A DNA stretch of 64,000 bases. Origin: Christensenellaceae bacterium OttesenSCG-928-K19 (GTDB taxonomy: Bacteria; Bacillota; Clostridia; Christensenellales; Christensenellaceae). The translations under genes were made by a program, and so were the position numbers. Below, one piece after another: positions 60,025 through 64,000 of the stretch. The notes below the pieces were generated by a model that worked only from the letters and a program-made list of their open reading frames with translations, was not told the origin of the DNA and did no database searches. The stretch's first letter is position 1. Every line of letters starts with the position of its first letter. The DNA lies in contig JAJDHD010000008.1 in the NCBI GenBank assembly GCA_030266015.1, positions 1 through 64,000 on the forward strand, in the 5' to 3' direction.

Positions 60025-60927
60025 TTAGCGGCCCAGATTGTGCAGGATTTCCCGGAAGCGCTTTGTTGCAAGCTCACTGGGTTCGCCTTTTTTGCAAAAG
60101 GATAGCTTTGCCAGCTTGGGTACCACACGCTCCACAATTATTTTTCCATCTATTGTTTTGGATTCCAATGCGTGGAAGGCCTCCAAAAAGCGACTGTCTT
60201 TTTTTGCATAATCGTAAAAGGACAGGATATAGACGTATTTAAAAAGGTTATAGCCGCGAAAAGGGTATTCTACCTGCATAAACAAGGTGCCGATTCCGTA
60301 GTGGCAGGGGCCGACCGGTTTTTTGACAGTCCAGTGCCAAAGGAGGAATTCGACGGCCTTGTCGAGGGCGGGTTCGTTGTTTCGGTAACGGCTGAAGCGA
60401 AATGCGTCAAGTGCCGTGAGTGTGGGCAAAGGGTTGGAGTATTCGGTCTCCGGCCCGCGGCCATAGGAGAATTTATTGCACCGCAAGCCCCCGTCCTTGT
60501 ATTGGATATCCAGAAAATGCTTGAAGGATTGTTCGATGCGGTTATCATGTGCATAGCCCATATGGCAGAGAACTTGTGTGGTAATTGCGGTCTGGCACGG
60601 ATAAATGCCACCTTTTGGATAGATGCAGAACCTGCCGTCTTCCTGCCATGTGCTGAAGATTAAATCAGCAAGCTCTGCCATAAGAGGGGCATCCCTCTCC
60701 ATTCCCAGCTCCAACAGGTAAAGTGCACAATCAAGGGTGGAGAAGGGTGAGCCTTTTAGCAGGCGCTTATCCGGGGTTGTCCAATAATCCGCCCCATTAT
60801 CATGCCGGTGTGACAGGATGACATCGGCGTCTGCCTGATACTTTTTATCTATTGCCATAGCCAAACCCTCTTGCATACAGTCTAAAACAAAGTAACGAAG
60901 CATCTTTGCTTTGATGAATGCTATCAT
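60025..60927 (-). CDS. Alpha/alpha-toroid (prenyltransferase/squalene-cyclase-like) protein
   Basis: A 300-residue helical-repeat protein: STLDCALYLLELGM, DLIFSTWQEDGRF, FLDIQYKDGGLRC and ALDAFRFSRYRNN are repeated QW-like helical hairpins of the six-hairpin toroid. No DxDD or metal-binding cyclase motif is visible, so an enzyme assignment is not justified. The true start may be the ATG at 60858, preceded by GAGGG. It converges with the MFS gene. Confidence 0.65.
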   Translation of the reverse strand: MIAFIKAKMLRYFVLDCMQEGLAMAIDKKYQADADVILSHRHDNGADYWTTPDKRLLKGSPFSTLDCALYLLELGMERDAPLMAELADLIFSTWQEDGRFCIYPKGGIYPCQTAITTQVLCHMGYAHDNRIEQSFKHFLDIQYKDGGLRCNKFSYGRGPETEYSNPLPTLTALDAFRFSRYRNNEPALDKAVEFLLWHWTVKKPVGPCHYGIGTLFMQVEYPFRGYNLFKYVYILSFYDYAKKDSRFLEAFHALESKTIDGKIIVERVVPKLAKLSFCKKGEPSELATKRFREILHNLGR

Positions 60928-61131
60928 ATCATTTTCTGTTTATTGGTGCAAACAGGTTGTTTGCGGATGAGTGCAGGGTTGTACCTGCTGTAAGATCCGG
61001 TCGAAATAGGCATTACATTGATTAGACATGGCATAAAAAATTATACATCTTTTTGTGAGATGCGCGATATGCATCCGGTGCCATGTCGGTGTAATATCTT
61101 GTTGAAATAGAGATCGTTCGGACGTGAGTAT
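60928..61131. other. Intergenic
   Basis: No gene seen. The region leads to the tRNA-Thr terminator and fragment. Confidence 0.4.
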
Positions 61132-61166
61132 AAAAAAATCCGCGAACCACCAAAGATGATTCGCGA
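61132..61166 (-). terminator. Terminator of the former tRNA-Thr gene
   Basis: On the minus strand CGCGAA / TTCGCG arms followed by seven T, downstream of the tRNA fragment. Confidence 0.7.
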
Positions 61167-61190
61167 ACTTGTCTGCGGGCACTTGCCCGC

Positions 61191-61240
61191 TGGAGCTTCT
61201 AAGCAGACTCGAACTGCTGACCTCATCCTTACCAAGGAAT
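61191..61240 (-). pseudogene. 3' fragment of tRNA-Thr (GGT), attachment site
   Basis: The minus strand reads TTGGTAAGG (anticodon loop with GGT), then a perfect T-arm GCAG-TTCGAGT-CTGC, an acceptor 3' strand and CCA. The bases 5' of the anticodon loop no longer pair, and no D-arm or 5' acceptor strand follows beyond 61240. This is the 3' half left at one end of an integrated element; the intact tRNA is expected outside the window, at the element's right end. Confidence 0.8.
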
Positions 61241-61549
61241 AGGTAGCAACAACAATAAGAGCTTTATGTGCATATGGTATCACGCAATACCGTACTGTGA
61301 CAACGTTTTTATGGCGTCAGATGAAATAAGTGCAGGTAGTGATATCGTGCGTAACCCAGTTCACAGTAGCAGATATGGAGCTGAGTAAAAATGGTTAAAA
61401 GCTTGGAGCTAAGGATTAGGTTTTCTTCACAAAAAGCTGATAACCACAACGAAAATTCAATATTATAGAAAACAAGAGAGCTGATAACCATAATGCAATT
61501 TTTTCTAAGTTCATTTTTGAAGCGCTAATACTCGTCTGAAAACATGGGA
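61241..61549. repeat. AT-rich left end of the element
   Basis: No gene. Contains a short direct repeat AGCTGATAACCAYAA at 61435-61450 and 61479-61494, and the left copy of the 48-bp direct repeat at 61511-61559. Confidence 0.5.
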
Positions 61550-61559
61550 TTAAGAAAGG
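61511..61559. repeat. 48-bp direct repeat, left copy
   Basis: Begins TCATTTTTGAAGCGC and ends ATTAAGAAAGGG; about six or seven mismatches with the copy at 62773-62821, same orientation. Confidence 0.75.
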
Positions 61560-62014
61560 GAATTAGAGTCTATTATATATTGTAGAAAAGCGATAAAGCT
61601 TTTTGCTGCGACTTGTTTAGTTGTTGAAGAATAGTTGTTATCTAAGAAGCAAATACTAAAAATATTTGTTTCCTCAATTTGAATCAATATGTCAATATAT
61701 ACATTGACTCCTTCTACTCTTTGAGAATAACTAATTAATTGATCAAACTTCAAAATATCAGGAGATGATAGAGGACTGTGGCCAATAGACCATTGTTTAT
61801 TGAGGTCATCAATAATAATTTGATATCCAAATGCAATATAAGATTGAGATACTTTAAACGCAGATACGTTAAGATAAAGTGAGAAAGCCGCTAGAAGCCT
61901 TTGTTCTTTTGCTAATGGTTTGTTTTTTTTTCGATAGACTTTGTAGGAAATGAATATCGCTAAAACAGCAATAGTGACAAGAAAAAAGATGCCAAATATA
62001 AAAGTATCACTCAT
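61550..62014 (-). CDS. Single-pass membrane protein, unknown
   Basis: 154 residues starting MSDTFIFGIFFL: one N-terminal membrane helix (about residues 5-25), then a cytoplasmic KVYRKKNKP anchor and a soluble domain with two strand pairs (YIAFGYQIII, VNVYIDILIQIEE). GGAGG precedes the ATG at 62014. It is divergent from 62089-62577 with starts 75 bases apart, sharing a control region. AT-rich, unlike the chromosome to the left. No family was recognised. Confidence 0.65.
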   Translation of the reverse strand: MSDTFIFGIFFLVTIAVLAIFISYKVYRKKNKPLAKEQRLLAAFSLYLNVSAFKVSQSYIAFGYQIIIDDLNKQWSIGHSPLSSPDILKFDQLISYSQRVEGVNVYIDILIQIEETNIFSICFLDNNYSSTTKQVAAKSFIAFLQYIIDSNSLS

Positions 62015-62088
62015 TAAAATATCCTCCAATAATGAATATAGCAAAATATGTAGAAAAATGCTATGATTTACATATAGGAAGGGATGCC

Positions 62089-62577
62089 ATGGATAAAAAA
62101 CAAGAATTCGATTCTCATCAAACAAAATGTATTATGACATATTCAAATATATCTCGTAAGTTCGATATAAATAATTGGGAAATTCATCACCATCATGAAA
62201 CACTAAATTATTGGATTGAAGAAAACTTAAATTTTATTAACACCTCAACAAAAGATCTGAAAGAACTTCTTAGATACATAAAGGATGTCCTTTTTCGTTT
62301 GCAACACCAACAAAAAAAAAGAAACTCTGCAATGATATTATCAATTGTTTCACTGTGTATATCTGGAATTTCGCTAATGTACTCATTTATGGGTGGTACA
62401 GGTGAAGCAAACCTATATTCAGGTATTATTTTTACAGTTGCTGTTGTCATGGTTGTAAGTTTTGTGTACCTTTTGTTTTTTCTGATAATTGAGAATAAGA
62501 CACATTCAAGGGTGCTATTTAGTGAAATGTGTATATTATCAATCGAAAGCATATTAGATAATCGAGAACAGGAATAG
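62089..62577 (+). CDS. Two-pass membrane protein, unknown
   Basis: 162 residues starting MDKKQEFDSHQ, with a helical N-terminal half (likely coiled coil, INTSTKDLKELLRYIKDVLFRLQ) and two C-terminal membrane helices (about 87-107 and 117-138). GGAAGGG precedes the ATG at 62089. It forms a divergent pair with 61550-62014, and both lie between the two direct repeats. The architecture is like small phage-defence or exclusion effectors, but I have no motif to prove that. Confidence 0.62.
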   Translation: MDKKQEFDSHQTKCIMTYSNISRKFDINNWEIHHHHETLNYWIEENLNFINTSTKDLKELLRYIKDVLFRLQHQQKKRNSAMILSIVSLCISGISLMYSFMGGTGEANLYSGIIFTVAVVMVVSFVYLLFFLIIENKTHSRVLFSEMCILSIESILDNREQE

Positions 62578-62772
62578 TTTGTCTGTTTCGATGAGAACAT
62601 TATGTCCAACATGTCCGCTTACATTGAATAATAGTTTGAGTAACATTTTGTCTTGTAACTCCAAGCAAAAAGGCATTCTACCAAAGATTTGAAACCTATT
62701 TCATTTTTGAGAAAACTGTAATAACTTATATTTTCATAAATTTCCAGAATGGAATGAAATTACTCTCAATGA

Positions 62773-62821
62773 TCATTTTTGAATCGCCAATACTTGTCTG
62801 ATATCATGGAATTAAGAAAAA
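62773..62821. repeat. 48-bp direct repeat, right copy
   Basis: Begins TCATTTTTGAATCGC and ends ATTAAGAAAAAGG, just before the 52-residue gene. Confidence 0.75.
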
Positions 62822-62840
62822 GGAAAGTGAGGTTACAGAA

Positions 62841-62999
62841 ATGAGAGCATTATCAACTTTATCTGTACTACTGACATTGTTTGCGCTGATCACGAGCATC
62901 TATACTGGAACGATCATATGGGGCTTGTGGATTACAACAGCCTTGATCACCTACCTGCCTATCGGCCTTATATCATATTTTAGCAGACGTAGTAGATAA
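62841..62999 (+). CDS. Small membrane protein, 52 residues
   Basis: Starts MRALSTLSVLL with GTGAGG upstream. Two hydrophobic helices (residues 4-24 and 27-45) and an RRSR end. It has no homologue I know; small two-helix proteins of this kind occur in mobile elements. Confidence 0.5.
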   Translation: MRALSTLSVLLTLFALITSIYTGTIIWGLWITTALITYLPIGLISYFSRRSR

Positions 63000-63008
63000 G
63001 TATTTACC

Positions 63009-63036
63009 TTGTTCGCCCAGCATGGTGTGATATAAT
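63009..63036 (+). promoter_or_regulatory. Promoter of the 47-residue zinc-ribbon gene
   Basis: TTGTTC (63009-63014), a 16-bp spacer and TATAAT (63031-63036); the -10 box ends seven bases before the ATG. Confidence 0.6.
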
Positions 63037-63043
63037 ATCAAGC

Positions 63044-63187
63044 ATGATATGTAAGAAATGCAGTACAGAAATGTTCAAGCGGGCAGCTAAAAATCCGCAA
63101 ATAACCATACAGGTATATGTCTGCCCTAAATGTGGCACATTGGTCATAATCGACGCAAACGGCGAGGAAACCTGGGAAACAAAATAA
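63044..63187 (+). CDS. Zinc-ribbon protein, 47 residues
   Basis: Starts MICKKCSTEM and has a second CPKCG, giving two CxxC pairs 25-30 residues apart. No ribosome binding site precedes the ATG, and the -10 box position suggests a leaderless message. A terminator follows at 63207. Its role in the element is unknown; it may bind nucleic acid. Confidence 0.65.
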   Translation: MICKKCSTEMFKRAAKNPQITIQVYVCPKCGTLVIIDANGEETWETK

Positions 63188-63206
63188 AACTAAATAGTAT
63201 CTTTGG

Positions 63207-63240
63207 AAGCGGCTTGGTCAATCGATCAGGCCGCTTTTAT
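63207..63240 (+). terminator. Intrinsic terminator
   Basis: AAGCGGC and GCCGCTT arms, 16-base loop, TTTTATT tail. Confidence 0.75.
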
Positions 63241-63617
63241 TGTAGATTGAGCGTGACATAAACTCCCGGCTGTGCCGGGAGAGTCAGTTGGCTTTAGCTT
63301 TAAGTTGCCAAAGTAAGGGACAATATCACGCTTATAGTAATACCTGATGCTTGGTAAATAGAGTAGTGATACTGAAAATCTACAAAAGATAGAGCTATTG
63401 CAGATAATCGGACGAGCCTATTTGATCCTTTAGGAGCGGCAGTGCAATTAAGCATAAGGCAGATTATTCAATGCGCCATCAGGCGCTGCCGGTATCAGAC
63501 CCTTATAGGGCCAGTGCAAGCCACCCGCTCAGCGGATGGTCCTGACTGTGCTCATTTTTGCGTATAGCAAGCCATTCATCTAAGCTAAAAGTAAATAAAC
63601 CTATGGAGGATATCAGC
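63241..63617. other. Leader/control region of the parA gene
   Basis: Holds an 8-bp perfect hairpin (CTCCCGGC-tgt-GCCGGGAG, at about 63264-63282) and several smaller dyads, including GCGCCATCAGGCGC near 63475. No ORF. It looks like an origin, oriT or regulatory segment of an integrative element. Confidence 0.5.
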
Positions 63618-64000
63618 ATGTCGAAAGTTATCGCAGTAGTAAACAATAAAGGCGGCGTTGGAAAAACCACGCTCACAATCAATCTTGCCGCTACGCTCGT
63701 GCAGGAAGGGAAAAAGGTGGCGATGCTGGACTTCGATCCGCAGTGCAGCCTTACCATTGGCGCTGGATATAAGCTGGATGAACTCACATATACCATTACC
63801 GACGTGCTGAACGCTGTCGTAAACGGAAAGATGGAAACCATCAAAAATACATGGTTGGAGCATGAGGAAGGTATGCACTTGATGCCCGCCGACAAAAATC
63901 TGGTCGGCTTTGAAAGCAGCTTGCTACAGGAATATGGGCGCGAACTGTTCTTGAAGCGGTACATCGATACTATCAAGGATCAGTTTGATTATATCATCAT
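63618..64000 (+). CDS. parA: ParA/Soj-family ATPase (partial)
   Basis: The first 127 residues of a ParA partition ATPase: MSKVIAVVNNKGGVGKTTLT is the deviant Walker A, AMLDFDPQCSLT is the A' motif, and FDYIII at the edge is entering Walker B. GGAGG precedes the ATG. The gene continues beyond the window. ParA of this form is typical of conjugative elements and plasmids in Firmicutes, which fits the tRNA-Thr boundary at 61.2 kb. Confidence 0.92.
   Translation, partial: MSKVIAVVNNKGGVGKTTLTINLAATLVQEGKKVAMLDFDPQCSLTIGAGYKLDELTYTITDVLNAVVNGKMETIKNTWLEHEEGMHLMPADKNLVGFESSLLQEYGRELFLKRYIDTIKDQFDYII

Noticed and set aside
63503-63976. Antisense ORF across parA
   Set aside because: The plus-strand ParA motifs are unmistakable.
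1-64000. CRISPR arrays, rRNA operons, insertion sequences with intact transposases
   Set aside because: No regularly spaced repeats, rRNA core sequences or transposase motifs were seen.

Overview
The window reads as a chromosome segment from a Gram-positive anaerobe of the class Clostridia. The signs are short intergenic gaps with strong AGGAGG-type ribosome binding sites, AbrB/SpoVT and BlaI-type regulators, a PepV-type dipeptidase, lipoproteins, YesM/YesN-type sensor pairs and a hydrogenase-like iron-sulfur sensor. A block of genes matches the Bacillus metS-yabD / yabB-yabC-abrB neighbourhood. I cannot name the genus from sequence alone; base composition is mid-range in the core and clearly AT-rich in the two accessory patches.

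Layout. 1-1.4 kb: a MarR regulator and a nitroreductase. 1.5-5.8 kb: a decayed prophage or integrative-element graveyard ending at tRNA-Leu(CAA). It holds a tyrosine-recombinase tail fused to a PAPS-reductase-like body, two tandem double-glycine-leader zinc-ribbon peptides, phage-type small genes, a headless Rad52-type annealing gene and a recombinase fused to a foreign beta-rich N-terminus. 5.8-22 kb: housekeeping genes (signal peptidase, M3 peptidase lipoprotein, PQQ-propeller protein, purA, PatB-type lyase, hemerythrin, TrkA-C membrane protein, DNA glycosylase, S-component-like transporter, a short alanyl-tRNA synthetase, pepV). 22-37 kb: metG, tatD, a TatD-associated radical SAM protein, a BlaR1/BlaI-type pair with two operators around its promoter, yjdF with a long leader, trmN6, rsmI, abrB, comB-like, radC and others.

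37-44 kb holds the most interesting group: a 903-residue protein joining two ferredoxin clusters, an iron-only-hydrogenase-like domain, a further Fe-S motif, GGDEF and EAL, with three tandem 11-bp repeats upstream of it. Nearby are two FIST-domain paralogues transcribed from a near-consensus promoter. I read this as a candidate redox or H2 sensing to cyclic-di-GMP system; the link to the FIST proteins is inferred from proximity.

44.4-44.9 kb is a densely base-paired stretch with no convincing ORF, a candidate structured RNA. 45-60 kb is a carbohydrate locus: response regulator and histidine kinase transcribed leftwards, and rightwards a sugar-binding lipoprotein, a family-3 glycoside hydrolase, a complete sugar ABC transporter, a URO-D-like protein and an MFS permease.

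At 61.2 kb a 3' fragment of tRNA-Thr(GGT), with its terminator, marks the left boundary of a second mobile element that runs off the right edge. It holds small membrane proteins, a possibly leaderless zinc-ribbon gene and a ParA ATPase. Imperfect 48-bp direct repeats flank a divergent membrane-protein pair inside it.
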